From assembly GCA_003153155.1 (NCBI GenBank), contig PLWV01000026.1, forward strand, positions 17,431 through 81,430: DNA of 64,000 nt, given 5' to 3'. Under the pieces are notes generated by a model. The model did not search any database. It was not told the origin of the DNA and saw only the letters and a program-made list of their open reading frames with translations. Below, one piece after another: positions 25,834 to 34,718 of this stretch; positions within the stretch are counted from its first letter, which is position 1; each line of letters opens with the position of its first letter. The translations under genes were made by a program, and so were the position numbers. The stretch is from Gallionella sp. Lineage in GTDB: Bacteria > Pseudomonadota > Gammaproteobacteria > Burkholderiales > Gallionellaceae.

Positions 25834-27822
25834 CTAGTTCATAGAAGCGAAGGGATTGTTCAGAAACTTCCCGGGATCCGGCTGGTGGAAGTTAAACATC
25901 TGGAACAAATCTCCAATTGCCGGCGAGTTCACCGGAACGTAAGGATTGCTCGGTAGCTGCTTCGGATCCGGCAGATTGTCGCGGCTGCGTTTAGTGATGG
26001 GTGCCAGACTCCAGTTTCGTTCGATAAACTTCACGATGGACGCGTGATCAGAGTACGTGTGGTCGACACGCCCCCCTTTGGAATAGGGCGATACGACAAT
26101 CATGGGGATACGCGAGCCGTCACCGAAGAAATCTACAGGCTGGATATAGCCAGAGTCATAGTAACCACCACCCTCGTCGAAAGTGACAAAAATGGCCGTG
26201 CTCGCCCATAGCTTGGGATCGCTCTGCACTGCATCCACCAGTTTCTTTGTGAAGCCTTCAAACAGGTCGAGTTTCGAAGAAGCTGGATGGCCATCGAGCA
26301 ATCCGCCCGGTTTGACAAAGGAAACTGCGGGAAGGTCGCCCTTGGCGATGTCGACATAAAGATCGGTCGTATCCTTCAAGTGCTCGGAAACAAGCTTCGG
26401 GTCAGACATGATCGAGGTTTCATACAGGAAGGGATTGCAGATGTTGCAATAGACGCTCTGCGGCGAGTTTGCGACGAAGCTGTTCCAGCCCTCCCCGTAG
26501 TACTTCCATAGTATCCCTTTGGCGATAAGCGAGTCACCTATAGTAGGCACCGTGGACGGCGGAATGGTGAACGCGCTGGTATTGACGCTGCCATCGCCGT
26601 TGTAGCCGGGGTTGTAATTGTTAAGCAGATAATACGCGCCGGGGGCACAGTTCGGCTTCGGGTGATTCGGCAGCGAGTTCAGATAGCTGATTACCACGCC
26701 GACTCCGGGCTGTGTTGGGTCGGAACAATCACTGTATGAGCCGCCGGAGTAACCATCCTGAGTGTAATAGTTGTTGGTGCCCGGCTGCGGGTTCGGGTTT
26801 TCGATCTGGTTCGTGGGAGGAGTGGCCGGGTGACCCTTGCCGTCAGAGTAATAAATGTCATCAGCAAAACCGAGCATGATGTGATTGGCCCCGGTGCCGC
26901 CCTGAGCGGCTTGGTGATAGTTGTCGCTGATGGAGTAGGCCTGGGCGAGCTGCGTGAGATAAGACGCGTCGCCATTGCTTACGTTATAGAAACCCATGGA
27001 GGTGGAGCCTTCTCCCGTGCTTTGGTCGTTGAACCCAGCCGGCTGAGCTTTGCCGTTGCTTCCCGCGCCCACACTCACTTCGACCCAGGGGAACAGGTCC
27101 AACAGGCAGCCACTGGGATTAGTTCGCGTGGCATGGGCCACATTACAGTCAGACTGCTGCCAACCTTGATAGAAACGATGCACCGGACTGGCTGCGTAAT
27201 CGTCATACTTAAGACTTGGCGTAAGTGGGAAAGGGCCATTAGGCAGACTTCCGGCATTGGCAATCCGGGTGTCTACGCTGTGCATGGGTAGGCCGGTGGC
27301 ACCAGTTGTGAGGAGTGGCAGATCTTCAGGAAGAAGTGCGCCGCTCTCGACCATGGTTGCAAGCGAAAGGGAAGCAAAGGGTGGAGGATTCGTATCGCTC
27401 GCTACGGTGTGGGCACTCCCGGTAAGAGGTGCGGGAAGGACCTGATAAGCCGTCTTCGTGGCCGGGCTAAGTGTATATTTCGCCGGTCCTGTCAAAGTGG
27501 CCTGATATTGTGCTGCAAGTGCGAAGTTAGGTCCGGGAGAGCCGTCCGCGTTAATGATGCCCTTGGACAGCAGATTCGATATGGTCTGGCCGCGGGGCGG
27601 GCGATAAGCGCCGAAGACGTGATCGAAAGTCCTGTTCTCACCAATGATCACGATGACGTGCTTGATGGGTGTGGCGGTTCGGCTTTGCGTGGTATGGTCA
27701 TTCAACTGTTCGGCTGCGGCAAGCGTCGGGATACCCAACGCCGAGAATCCGAAGCATGCCAAGCTCACGCTGGCCACAATACGTTTGACTTTCTGGTGCA
27801 GTAATACATGTTCTTGTTTCAT
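25834..27822 (-). CDS. Secreted phosphoesterase (phospholipase C / acid phosphatase family)
   Basis: A 662-residue exported protein of the phosphoesterase family that includes bacterial phospholipases C and AcpA acid phosphatase. A signal peptide covers about residues 1-37 (ending AAAEQ). The metal and nucleophile region is HVIVIIGENRTFDHVFGAYRP; further conserved parts are YSISDNYHQAAQGGTGANHIMLG, TAIFVTFDEGGGYYDS and RIPMIVVSPYSKGGRVDHTYSDHASIVKFIERNW. ATG 27822 has GGAGGC upstream. It would act in the periplasm or outside the cell on phosphomonoesters or phospholipids. A second family member at 62077 sits behind a Pho box; none is clear here, but the upstream tandem repeat contains TGTCA half-sites. 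Confidence 0.88.
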   Translation of the reverse strand: MKQEHVLLHQKVKRIVASVSLACFGFSALGIPTLAAAEQLNDHTTQSRTATPIKHVIVIIGENRTFDHVFGAYRPPRGQTISNLLSKGIINADGSPGPNFALAAQYQATLTGPAKYTLSPATKTAYQVLPAPLTGSAHTVASDTNPPPFASLSLATMVESGALLPEDLPLLTTGATGLPMHSVDTRIANAGSLPNGPFPLTPSLKYDDYAASPVHRFYQGWQQSDCNVAHATRTNPSGCLLDLFPWVEVSVGAGSNGKAQPAGFNDQSTGEGSTSMGFYNVSNGDASYLTQLAQAYSISDNYHQAAQGGTGANHIMLGFADDIYYSDGKGHPATPPTNQIENPNPQPGTNNYYTQDGYSGGSYSDCSDPTQPGVGVVISYLNSLPNHPKPNCAPGAYYLLNNYNPGYNGDGSVNTSAFTIPPSTVPTIGDSLIAKGILWKYYGEGWNSFVANSPQSVYCNICNPFLYETSIMSDPKLVSEHLKDTTDLYVDIAKGDLPAVSFVKPGGLLDGHPASSKLDLFEGFTKKLVDAVQSDPKLWASTAIFVTFDEGGGYYDSGYIQPVDFFGDGSRIPMIVVSPYSKGGRVDHTYSDHASIVKFIERNWSLAPITKRSRDNLPDPKQLPSNPYVPVNSPAIGDLFQMFNFHQPDPGKFLNNPFASMN

Positions 27823-28296
27823 GATTGCCTCCTTAATTAAATGCTGCTATATGGGTTGTTGACTGGATTCGATGTGACATGCGTCCATGCCACGTCGATG
27901 ATCGTGACATACGACCATGACAAAATCGTGATGCGGACATGACAAAATCGTGATGCGGACATGATAAAATCATGACGTTCGACCATGACACAGTGATGTC
28001 TGGACAAGGCTGTTTAAGCGGTCCGATTGGGCTATCGGTCAGAAGGTATTGCGTTTCAGTGAGGAATCACTATCTGGAAAGAGAGGATCGCGTTTACCAA
28101 GATCGCCTTATCCATGATTTGAATCGGGGACGATTCATCTGGTACCTTTTTAGTAATGAATGTCGCGGGTGTAAAAGTATTTCGGGCCTGGCCCCTGTAA
28201 TCCCGCTCACAGTATTGAAGGAGTCAGCATTGGAATCTTTTCCTGGACTTTTTCATTTCGCCGATTCTCTTGGATAATTATTTGATGCTGACACCT
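27823..28296. other. Intergenic region with tandem and dispersed repeats
   Basis: Contains the tandem repeat at 27899-27995 and the dispersed element at 28141-28297. No gene with a convincing start was found between the phosphoesterase and the small gene ending at 28297. Confidence 0.5.
27899..27995. repeat. Short tandem repeat upstream of the phosphoesterase gene
   Basis: GACAAAATCGTGATGCGGACAT is present twice back to back with a period of 22 bases, flanked by diverged copies (CGTGACATACGACCATGACA, ATAAAATCATGACGTTCGAC, CATGACACAG). TGTCA-like half-sites appear several times on the minus strand, toward the phosphoesterase start. Confidence 0.65.
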
Positions 28297-28297
28297 T
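28141..28297. repeat. Dispersed GGGGTCAGCAT inverted-repeat element with flanking module
   Basis: AAGGAGTCAGCAT (28218-28230) and ATGCTGACACCTT (28285-28297) bound an 80-bp unit whose inside includes GGACTTTTTCATTTCGCCGA and TTGGATAATTATTTG. The preceding 28141-28200 matches 25576-25632. Other copies: 31085-31165, 34992-35066, 37243-37321, 37815-37899. Confidence 0.8.
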
Positions 28298-28572
28298 TAG
28301 TTGATGTTATCTTCTGGAACCATCTTGGCGTGACGCCTGTGTATTTCCAACAAAGCAGCTAAAACGGGCTTGGGGAAGCCAAGGCGGCCACCTCGTTCAT
28401 CTAAAACGATGGTGCTGAGGTATTTCTGCAACTCGACATAACCCCACATCAGTGAAATTTTTTCGCCAATGCGGGGATATTGTTCCCAAATTATGGAGAG
28501 ATGGGGAGGTAAATCGGGGGGCATTACTAGTGCGGGAGGTGGTGCTTTGGGTACAGATATCTTAATGGCCAT
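28297..28572 (-). CDS. Small hypothetical protein
   Basis: A 91-residue protein not recognised. It has a Pro-rich beginning (VPKAPPPALVMPPDLPPHLS), then IIWEQYPRIGEKISLMWGYVELQKYLSTIVLDERGGRLGFP and a helical end LAALLEIHRRHAKMVPED. The middle resembles short helical proteins that accompany plasmid or mobile regions, but that is a guess. ATG 28572 follows a GTG codon two residues upstream. The stop codon coincides with the edge of the dispersed repeat. Confidence 0.5.
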   Translation of the reverse strand: MAIKISVPKAPPPALVMPPDLPPHLSIIWEQYPRIGEKISLMWGYVELQKYLSTIVLDERGGRLGFPKPVLAALLEIHRRHAKMVPEDNIN

Positions 28573-28608
28573 AATCACAAATCATTGCATTTGGTTAGAT
28601 AAATTACT

Positions 28609-28642
28609 ATTAACGGGGTCAGCTCATGCTGACCCCATTAAT
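28609..28642. repeat. Compact GGGGTCAGC palindrome
   Basis: ATTAACGGGGTCAGC, four bases, GCTGACCCCATTAAT: arms complementary but for one position. It looks like the two ends of the dispersed 80-bp element joined without the interior. Confidence 0.8.
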
Positions 28643-28792
28643 TGTCCTTCAGTGTCCGTTACTGGCACACAGCTGCTATACGCACATACTAACTGCCAAC
28701 CCGAAACCCGTCACTCACAATTAACATCTGATCTTATTATTTGAATCGCTTGAAGCGGATGCTGATGATATACAGCTCGCGAAACGTCTTTC

Positions 28793-29398
28793 CTATTGGG
28801 GTTGAAATACCCGATCCAAAATCGATTTATACGGGAACGCGGCGCCAGGATCCACCTTGCGCCGCTGCGTTCTGTCGCAGGACAGCAGCGCGTGGTCGAG
28901 ATCGGAGTGACGCCTGATGCCATCGCGCGTGATGCCACGGCGCTGCTTGATGTCGCGGAGCAACTTCACCAACGACGCCAGTTGCGCGTCGGGAAATGGG
29001 TCGAGCCCGTCGCCATTATTGATGAGCTCGATGCCGATGGAGCGACCGCTGTAGTGAAAAACGTGATTTGCCATCTCGTCTTCGGGCACGCTGGCGCGCA
29101 ACGTCCCATCCCGGTCTATCATGTAGTGGATGCCGAGTTTGGGATCCGCTTCTATACGCCGCATGTTTTCTGCCAGGGTGCCGGCTCCCACCCAAATGGG
29201 CTTGCCTGTCCCGGCATCACAGGTGGGGCCACCCGTCGAATGGATTACAACCATGTCGATGACTTGCGTACGAACATTGCCGGTGCGACGCGCCTCGGCA
29301 TCACCGGCCGGAACAGTGAGCGCCGTCAGAACCAGCCCGATCACGGCCGATATTCTCCCCATGTTGCGGACTGCGTGCGATTCTGTTGAATAGGTCAT
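28793..29398 (-). CDS. N-acetylmuramoyl-L-alanine amidase
   Basis: A 201-residue exported amidase_2 (PGRP-like) enzyme that cuts the amide bond between muramic acid and the stem peptide. The signal peptide spans about residues 14-36. Zn ligands are His53 in MVVIHSTGG, a His in HYSGRSIGIEL or the equivalent, and His near RRHSDLDHAL; YMIDRDGT is the usual substrate-groove motif. Its ATG overlaps the M23 peptidase stop by four bases, so these two cell-wall hydrolases form one transcript. It could work on wall remodelling or peptide recycling. Confidence 0.85.
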   Translation of the reverse strand: MTYSTESHAVRNMGRISAVIGLVLTALTVPAGDAEARRTGNVRTQVIDMVVIHSTGGPTCDAGTGKPIWVGAGTLAENMRRIEADPKLGIHYMIDRDGTLRASVPEDEMANHVFHYSGRSIGIELINNGDGLDPFPDAQLASLVKLLRDIKQRRGITRDGIRRHSDLDHALLSCDRTQRRKVDPGAAFPYKSILDRVFQPQ

Positions 29399-30270
29399 CG
29401 ACGCTTATGTTTAACCGGGATGAATAATTCGGGATCGACCATCGCACCGTTAAGTACGACGCTCCAGTGCAGATGCGGGCCCGTGGCGCGCCCAGTTTTT
29501 CCGGAAAGCCCGATACGCTGACCTTTGCGTACAGTGTCGCCGGTTTTCACGTCGATCCGCTCAAGGTGGCAGTACATTGTGATCAGCCCGTTGCCATGGT
29601 CGACAAAGATCGTTCTGCCGTTGAAAAAATAATCATCGACCGCCAGCACCGTGCCATGCGCGCTCGCCTTGACCGGTGTGCCGCGCGCTACCGCCACATC
29701 AAGGCCGGCATGTGGTGAGCGCGGCTCACCGTTGAAGAAACGATGCACACCGAAACGCCCGGCCAACCTCCCTTTAACGGGAAGGATAAAAGCCAGATCG
29801 GTATCCTGCGCAGCGCGCCAGTGGTGTTTCAGCTCCTGGATGACCGCGAGCTCGCGGTCAGCGCGAGCCTCATCTTCAGCCGATAGTTCTACCTTGCTCG
29901 TATCTTCAAGGGTGATGTGCTGCTCGGGATAATGTTTTGTGTTGACCTCGAAGTCCTGCGTTTTCGTTACGCCGCCCATTTTAACGCGCAGCTCATGCGG
30001 ACCCGGCGTCACATCAAGCGGCAGCCCGACCACCGCGTACCATAGCTCGTGATCGGATGTGACGAGAACAGGCTGATCGCCAAACCATGTTTGCGGCGTA
30101 TCGGCACTGGTTGAAACGCTGCCGAGCGGAATGATCGCGATGCCGCCGGGCACATTGGAAGATAGCGGGAGGCTTGCATGTGCAAGCCCAGAAAAAACAA
30201 AGGCAAAAGCCAAAACGAACAGGCCGAATCGGAAGCAGATTCGGAACGTGATGGCAAAAAGCTTATGCAT
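29395..30270 (-). CDS. M23-family metallopeptidase
   Basis: A 291-residue secreted LytM/M23 endopeptidase. Signal peptide to about residue 31 (FSGLAHAS), an N-terminal beta-rich domain (residues 32-115) that resembles the Ig-like region of M23 proteins, a helical linker (DEARADRELAVIQELKHHW), then the M23 domain from about 160 with zinc ligands His in SPHAGLDVA and HLHWSVV. I use ATG 30270 with GAAGGAACC upstream. It precedes the amidase in a coupled operon. A second, truncated copy of its first 81 codons lies at 34719-34964. Confidence 0.9.
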   Translation of the reverse strand: MHKLFAITFRICFRFGLFVLAFAFVFSGLAHASLPLSSNVPGGIAIIPLGSVSTSADTPQTWFGDQPVLVTSDHELWYAVVGLPLDVTPGPHELRVKMGGVTKTQDFEVNTKHYPEQHITLEDTSKVELSAEDEARADRELAVIQELKHHWRAAQDTDLAFILPVKGRLAGRFGVHRFFNGEPRSPHAGLDVAVARGTPVKASAHGTVLAVDDYFFNGRTIFVDHGNGLITMYCHLERIDVKTGDTVRKGQRIGLSGKTGRATGPHLHWSVVLNGAMVDPELFIPVKHKRR

Positions 30271-30376
30271 GGTTCCTTCACGGAGCTCCGTTCTTTTCAT
30301 AAAATCAATTGGGCTCCGTCTCCAGTAGTTACTGTGTCCCCAGTAGTCACTGATCTCGTATGGGCATGGCGGCAGC

Positions 30377-31003
30377 TCAGAGCTTTGGAAACCGTATGCG
30401 ACTGACCATAAGTGAACCTGAAACCGCGAACAACAGTACTAGCGGATGAAGCGTGAAGCCAGCCAACACGACCTTTCCGAACCAGAGGGACTCGCCCAAT
30501 GCGCCCTGTGAGGCGGCCGCGAACATCAACACGACCAGCAGCAGAGATGTCGGGATGGGAGTTCCCTCGAAGTACTTCACTTTATCTCCGCCCTCGGACA
30601 TCACCTCGGTCGTAATGTTATAGCGCGCCAGGCGCGATACTCCGCATGCAACAAAATAGGCCAGGACAATACGGTCGTAAAAGCCCTGCATGCCGCAACC
30701 GTATGCAATCACGGCCGGGGCTACGCCGAAGGAAATGACATCGGCGAGTGAGTCAAGCTCACGACCCATTGCAGAAGTCTGCTGCCGCCACCGGGCAATC
30801 CGTCCATCCAGGACATCGAAGATCAAAGCGGCAACGACCAGCCCGCACGCAAAGTAGACGTGCCTGACATCGGTCGTTTGCAGGTATGTCAGCATAGAAA
30901 ACAACGCCCCCGTGCCGCAGACCGCGTTTGCTAGTGTGAACCAGTCGGCAAGATGGAACTCGCGAATCATGGAAAAAGGCTTTTGCAGTTTACGTATCAT
31001 CAT
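30377..31003 (-). CDS. pssA: CDP-diacylglycerol-serine O-phosphatidyltransferase
   Basis: A 208-residue integral membrane phosphatidyltransferase making phosphatidylserine, precursor of phosphatidylethanolamine. The CDP-alcohol phosphotransferase signature D-x2-DG-x2-AR-x8-G-x3-D-x3-D is present as DVLDGRIARWRQ then GRELDSLAD. About six membrane segments follow the family pattern, and FEGTPIPTSLLLV near residue 140 is typical of the PssA type II group. It is a single gene between repeat elements in the accessory region, so it may be a second copy of a core enzyme. Confidence 0.85.
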   Translation of the reverse strand: MMIRKLQKPFSMIREFHLADWFTLANAVCGTGALFSMLTYLQTTDVRHVYFACGLVVAALIFDVLDGRIARWRQQTSAMGRELDSLADVISFGVAPAVIAYGCGMQGFYDRIVLAYFVACGVSRLARYNITTEVMSEGGDKVKYFEGTPIPTSLLLVVLMFAAASQGALGESLWFGKVVLAGFTLHPLVLLFAVSGSLMVSRIRFPKL

Positions 31004-31084
31004 GGCGCCCAGGTTTTAGCTGGACACATTGTACTCATATCACCGCTAATAGAACTGACAATCGAGTGGCGGCTATTCAGTGTT

Positions 31085-31165
31085 AAGGGGGCAGCATCGG
31101 AATTATTTTTGGGGCTTTTTCATTGCGCCGACACCATTGGATAATTTATTGATGCTAACACCTTT
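31085..31165. repeat. Dispersed GGGGTCAGCAT element, copy at pssA
   Basis: AAGGGGGCAGCAT and ATGCTAACACCTTTA bound an interior with TTTTTCATTGCGCCGACACC and TTGGATAATTTATTG, matching the other copies. Confidence 0.8.
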
Positions 31166-31263
31166 AGTTATGGACAGGCGGCTGCCCCTGTTTTTTGCTG
31201 TGATCTTATGTGAACGCTGAGAGCACTCATTAGGCTATTGCTTATCGGCAATATATTGCTAGA

Positions 31264-31578
31264 ATGCCATATATGAGAGCGCAGCTCGTCATTAAAGACA
31301 GGATACGCAAAGGCAACGCATTGATCGAGCGGGTTGTCTGGGCTGTACCGGCACCCGTAAATGGCTGTTTGCATCATTTCAAGTATCGGCTGTACTGCGG
31401 GCAGAATGGCGCAACAGTGGTGCGCTATGACAATGAATCTGGCAAGTGTGACCATCGGCATCTGGGCAAAAACGAGCGTCAGCAAGCCTATCTGTTCACC
31501 ACGCTGGAACAACTGATTATGGATTTCGAAGCGGATGTCATCCGCCTGTTAGGAGACAAGAATGAAAGCGATCATTGA
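31264..31578 (+). CDS. TumE-like toxin (DUF6516)
   Basis: A 104-residue protein matching the TumE/DUF6516 toxin type: AQLVIKDRI, then IERVVWAVPAPVNGCLHHFKYRLYCG, then VVRYDNESGKCDHRHLG and a helical end FTTLEQLIMDFEADVIRLL. These are the family's conserved blocks. TumE toxins pair with the helix-turn-helix antitoxin TumA, here the next gene, which overlaps by 17 bases. The toxic activity has been suggested to be RNA-directed but is not settled. Confidence 0.75.
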   Translation: MPYMRAQLVIKDRIRKGNALIERVVWAVPAPVNGCLHHFKYRLYCGQNGATVVRYDNESGKCDHRHLGKNERQQAYLFTTLEQLIMDFEADVIRLLGDKNESDH

Positions 31579-31930
31579 ACTGACCAGTTGGAAAACTTCA
31601 CAGGCTCGCGCCTTGCGCGCAGCCAAAAGAGCCGATGCGGGCAAGTCTGTCTCCGCAGACTACCACCTTGATTTCGATTCAATGGCGAACCTCTTCTCGG
31701 ACATCACACCTGCGCGTATGCAAGTGATCAAAACCTCCAAGCAACTCGGCGCGCTCAGTGTTTATGCCTTGGCCCAGGCGTTGGGGCGCAACTACTCGAA
31801 CGTTCACCGCGACGTGCGCAAACTGCTGGAGCTTGAGCTCCTGGCGCGCGATGAAAATGGGAAGGTTTATGTGCCGTGGAAAGATGTGGTGCTGAATGTT
31901 TCCCTGACGGGGGATTCGCTGGCTGCATGA
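31562..31930 (+). CDS. TumA-like HTH antitoxin
   Basis: A 122-residue protein of the HVO_A0114-type winged-helix family. The N-terminal helix is followed by SADYHLDFDSMANLFSDITPARMQVIKT and the helix-turn-helix LGALSVYALAQALGRNYSNVHRDVRKLLELELLARDENG, ending in a wing VYVPWKDVVLNVSL. Overlap with the toxin gene argues for one transcript; toxin-first order matches TumE-TumA modules. It probably binds the toxin and represses the shared promoter upstream of 31264. Confidence 0.78.
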   Translation: MKAIIELTSWKTSQARALRAAKRADAGKSVSADYHLDFDSMANLFSDITPARMQVIKTSKQLGALSVYALAQALGRNYSNVHRDVRKLLELELLARDENGKVYVPWKDVVLNVSLTGDSLAA

Positions 31931-32020
31931 TCGCGTTACACCATCACTGCCCCTGTGCTATATCGCAGAAAAACTATTACGATGCTGACCCCAATGGCAC
32001 TCAAAAGGTCATCAGGCGGT

Positions 32021-32860
32021 TTAGTCAACTCTTGGTTTGACTGGCGTGTGGTGTTGCACATCTAGCACCATCAATGTTACCAGTTGGTCCACCACCTTCT
32101 CGAGACCCGCACGTACATCGGTTGAACCAGCCTTGAGGAGATCTACCGAAGCAAAAGTCATCGACTTTGGTGTTGTTACCCAGCGCTTGTCCTTTCCGCC
32201 ATCACGCCAGTCAGCGTAATAGCCGAAATCATCATCCAAGTCGACATCATCGGACTCTGGTGAGTGCAAGGTAGCTTTAAGCTGGAGCATTGGCGAATAA
32301 CCGCCAGCCCGCATTGAATGGTAATAGCCCGATTCTTCGACGGTCACATCGAGGATTGCGTCGACCCCTGCGGGCAGCCCATCTAGCTTTCCTGCGCGTA
32401 CATCAAAAGCAATTGCTGGATCAGTGATGCGCACCAGACGAACTTGGGCCTGCTCTAAAGCGGGCGTCAGCCTGGAGTCAATTTCTGCTGCTGCGTCAAA
32501 GTTGACGTGAGACAGCGCATCATATATTGCTTCGCGCTCATTCTGTTTGTTTGCTTGAAAGCCATAGACGATTAAGGAACCGAGTAGCGCGCCCCCATAG
32601 GCTCCGGCTGATACCGCTCCGGGCCCTGTCGGAATAACCACTGGCGGCCCCGCAGAACCGAAGCCGGTGTTCGATTTGCTGATGGGCGCTGACACAGGTA
32701 GCACGGCCAATAGGCTGATTGGCTTGGGTGGCTTTGGCGGTTCTGCTGGACGTGTAGCGCAACCTGCAATGGTCAGGAGGCTACCTGCCACTACCCAGAT
32801 GATCGTATCTCTTAGCACATGACGGCGCTGCACGTCGCTACTTGTATTGGTCGGGTTCAT
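32021..32860 (-). CDS. Hypothetical lipoprotein
   Basis: A 279-residue lipoprotein, lipobox LTIAGC at about residues 29-34, followed by a Pro/Lys-rich linker (PPKPPKPI). A glycine-rich hydrophobic stretch (about 79-100, GPGAVSAGAYGGALLGSLIVYGF) may dip into the membrane. The rest contains EIDSRLTPALEQAQVRLVRI, DAILDVTVEESGYYHSM and DYADWRDG-like segments. I recognise no named family. It lies alone between repeat elements. Confidence 0.6.
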   Translation of the reverse strand: MNPTNTSSDVQRRHVLRDTIIWVVAGSLLTIAGCATRPAEPPKPPKPISLLAVLPVSAPISKSNTGFGSAGPPVVIPTGPGAVSAGAYGGALLGSLIVYGFQANKQNEREAIYDALSHVNFDAAAEIDSRLTPALEQAQVRLVRITDPAIAFDVRAGKLDGLPAGVDAILDVTVEESGYYHSMRAGGYSPMLQLKATLHSPESDDVDLDDDFGYYADWRDGGKDKRWVTTPKSMTFASVDLLKAGSTDVRAGLEKVVDQLVTLMVLDVQHHTPVKPRVD

Positions 32861-33088
32861 GATCGGTACTGAGTTGAAAATTGCTTCTCCGCTGCGGATG
32901 CGTGAATTTGCGACGCCTAATGAAGCTGTAGAAAAAGTATCATCGGTGCATCCTGCCGTGATTCAATTTGAATATCAAGCTGAAGTTCTGATCCTGGCAC
33001 ACTCCGGCACGTCATGTTGCCATATTTGCCGACAGAATGCAGCCAGTCGTAACCCGCGCACGAAGCTGAGTGCCACAGATCCACGGAC

Positions 33089-33162
33089 AAAAGGTACCGG
33101 AGTAGATTTCCTTTTAAACCATGCCATCCTCATTCGAAAACAATTCGACTCCGGTACCTTTT
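33089..33162. repeat. GGTACCGGAGT inverted-repeat element
   Basis: AAAAGGTACCGGAGT (33089-33103) and its exact complement ACTCCGGTACCTTTT (33148-33162) bound a 74-bp unit. The DUF6629 gene ends inside it. A related copy lies at 34252-34330 and half copies at 24723-24735 and 34699-34719. Confidence 0.85.
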
Positions 33163-33785
33163 ACTATGTCAAATTTGAAATGCAGATAAATGACAGCACT
33201 CAGTATCGCGGCAAAAAAGCACCACACGGAAAAAAAGGCGACGGTGTAGAACCAGTAAGCCACCATAAAAAGCAGCAATGCCAGAACGCCAAAGATATTG
33301 ATTATCTTGTGACTCGAAAAGAAGGGAGCAACACACGTTGCCGCAAGATAGAACTCCAGAACCGGCTGCTCCTTAACATAGGGTAAAACATACACCATGT
33401 GTTGATGAACTTCGGAAGTCACAGGAAACCTGACAATAAAGTAAAGGAGGTACAGGCCGACTGCGATTCCGGTGATCTGGAATACTGATAGCACCTTTTT
33501 GCGCCAGGCTACGCTTTCCATCAAGCCGATTGAAAATGGCACATACATTGGCCACAGTACGTGCGAGAACAACGTAAACAAATACGTCATGGTCACATTG
33601 AGCAGTGGAACATCAAACCGAAATGACAGCCATAGCATCCCCTCGACGATTTGCTGGGCACCGAACAAAAGCGGGATCATCGCAAACGGAATCTCTGCCT
33701 TTCGTTTCACCTTTTTCACGGTTGCCACACCGAGTACTGACAATGAAACTCCGGCTATAAAACTCGCTGTTGCTGAAAAACACAT
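33114..33785 (-). CDS. DUF6629-like membrane protein
   Basis: A 223-residue protein with about seven membrane helices. It begins MCFSATASFIAGVSLSVLGV, the hallmark of this small family, and contains IPLLFGAQQIVEGMLWLSF near residue 38. Function unknown. Its last dozen residues (KGTGVELFSNEDGMV) are encoded by the GGTACCGGAGT repeat, so the native C-terminus has probably been replaced or extended by the element. Confidence 0.75.
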   Translation of the reverse strand: MCFSATASFIAGVSLSVLGVATVKKVKRKAEIPFAMIPLLFGAQQIVEGMLWLSFRFDVPLLNVTMTYLFTLFSHVLWPMYVPFSIGLMESVAWRKKVLSVFQITGIAVGLYLLYFIVRFPVTSEVHQHMVYVLPYVKEQPVLEFYLAATCVAPFFSSHKIINIFGVLALLLFMVAYWFYTVAFFSVWCFFAAILSAVIYLHFKFDIVKGTGVELFSNEDGMV

Positions 33786-33901
33786 CCTATTTGGATCCTT
33801 TCATGCCGGGCGGAATCGACCTAGCGCGCTCTACCGGGGAGCACTCCGGAATCTGGCAAGTAGCGAGTGCTGCGGACGATAGTGAATCGAGTATCCGTAA
33901 G

Positions 33902-34099
33902 TCATTTTTCGCGTTTGCGAGGCTGGGTGTTGCGGGTTTTCCCGGCTTTTTTCAATGAGATCGCAACGGCCTGCTTGACCGCTTTTTGTTTCGTTGCGGG
34001 ATGGCTGCTGCCTATCGATCCATCCTCTTCCCACTCATGCACCAGTGTCTTGATATTGCTGCTGACGACTGCCGGGCTTGTCCCTTTTCTTAATGGCAT
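33902..34099 (-). CDS. Small conserved basic protein
   Basis: A 65-residue protein starting MPLRKGTSPAVVSSNIKTLVHEWEED and ending in a Lys/Arg-rich helix (KQKAVKQAVAISLKKAGK). Small proteins of this sequence type occur in many proteobacteria, usually near stress genes, without assigned function. ATG 34099 has GGAGAAAT upstream. The high charge suggests nucleic-acid binding, which is inference. Confidence 0.7.
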   Translation of the reverse strand: MPLRKGTSPAVVSSNIKTLVHEWEEDGSIGSSHPATKQKAVKQAVAISLKKAGKTRNTQPRKREK

Positions 34100-34251
34100 G
34101 ACATTTCTCCAATCCGTAGAGCTACATTCAGCCAGGTTGCGCCAACTGCGCGGAAGAGTGCCGCAAGCTGGCTTGACGATCAATCAGCGCTAATGACCTC
34201 ACCTCAATATGACATTGCGGAGGTTCTGGCACCATTGGCTATCGGCTGAAA

Positions 34252-34330
34252 GGTACCGGGGTAAGGGGTATCGGGGTCGATTTCATTTTCATCCACGACA
34301 TCATCTATCAAAACAATTCGGCTCCGGTAC
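34252..34330. repeat. GGTACCGG inverted-repeat element, diverged copy
   Basis: GGTACCGGGG near the left edge and CTCCGGTAC at the right edge, with ATCAAAACAATTCGGCTCCGG matching the 33089-33162 copy. Confidence 0.7.
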
Positions 34331-34396
34331 ATTGGGCATCGGCCTGGCGAGAAAATGGCCGCTGTGCGCGGCCATGATCACAAGAAGGTTTCAAAA

Positions 34397-34600
34397 TTAC
34401 TTTTTTGAACCCTTCTTGATGGTTTTCTTTGCATCCTTGATGACTTCCTTTGCATCACCAAGTTTTTTCTCGGCTTTCCCGGATATTTGTTTGCTGAGAC
34501 CTTTGACTTGTTGCTCTTTGCTGCCAACCAGTTTTCCAGCCTTTTCCTGCACTTTGCCGGCAATGTCTTTTAAAGCCCCTTTGACTTGATTCTTGTTCAT
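34397..34600 (-). CDS. CsbD-family stress protein
   Basis: A 67-residue hydrophilic Lys/Gly-rich protein: MNKNQVKGALKDIAGKVQEKAGKL then SKEQQVKGLSKQISGKAEKKLGDAKE. This is the CsbD family, abundant general-stress proteins of unknown mechanism. GGAGTCTG precedes the start. It stands alone between repeats. Confidence 0.88.
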   Translation of the reverse strand: MNKNQVKGALKDIAGKVQEKAGKLVGSKEQQVKGLSKQISGKAEKKLGDAKEVIKDAKKTIKKGSKK

Positions 34601-34718
34601 GATCAGACTCCTTCAGTTAAATTAACAGGCTTCCCTGTGAGAAGTTTAGATTGAACTTAATGTTGCCGCCAGTCTGTGTGGTAACGAACATTCAAAACAA
34701 TCAATTCGACTCCGGTAC

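Noticed and set aside
32847..33386. 179-codon plus-strand frame
   Set aside because: It runs through a repeat element and antisense to the DUF6629 gene; no ribosome site or recognisable domain.
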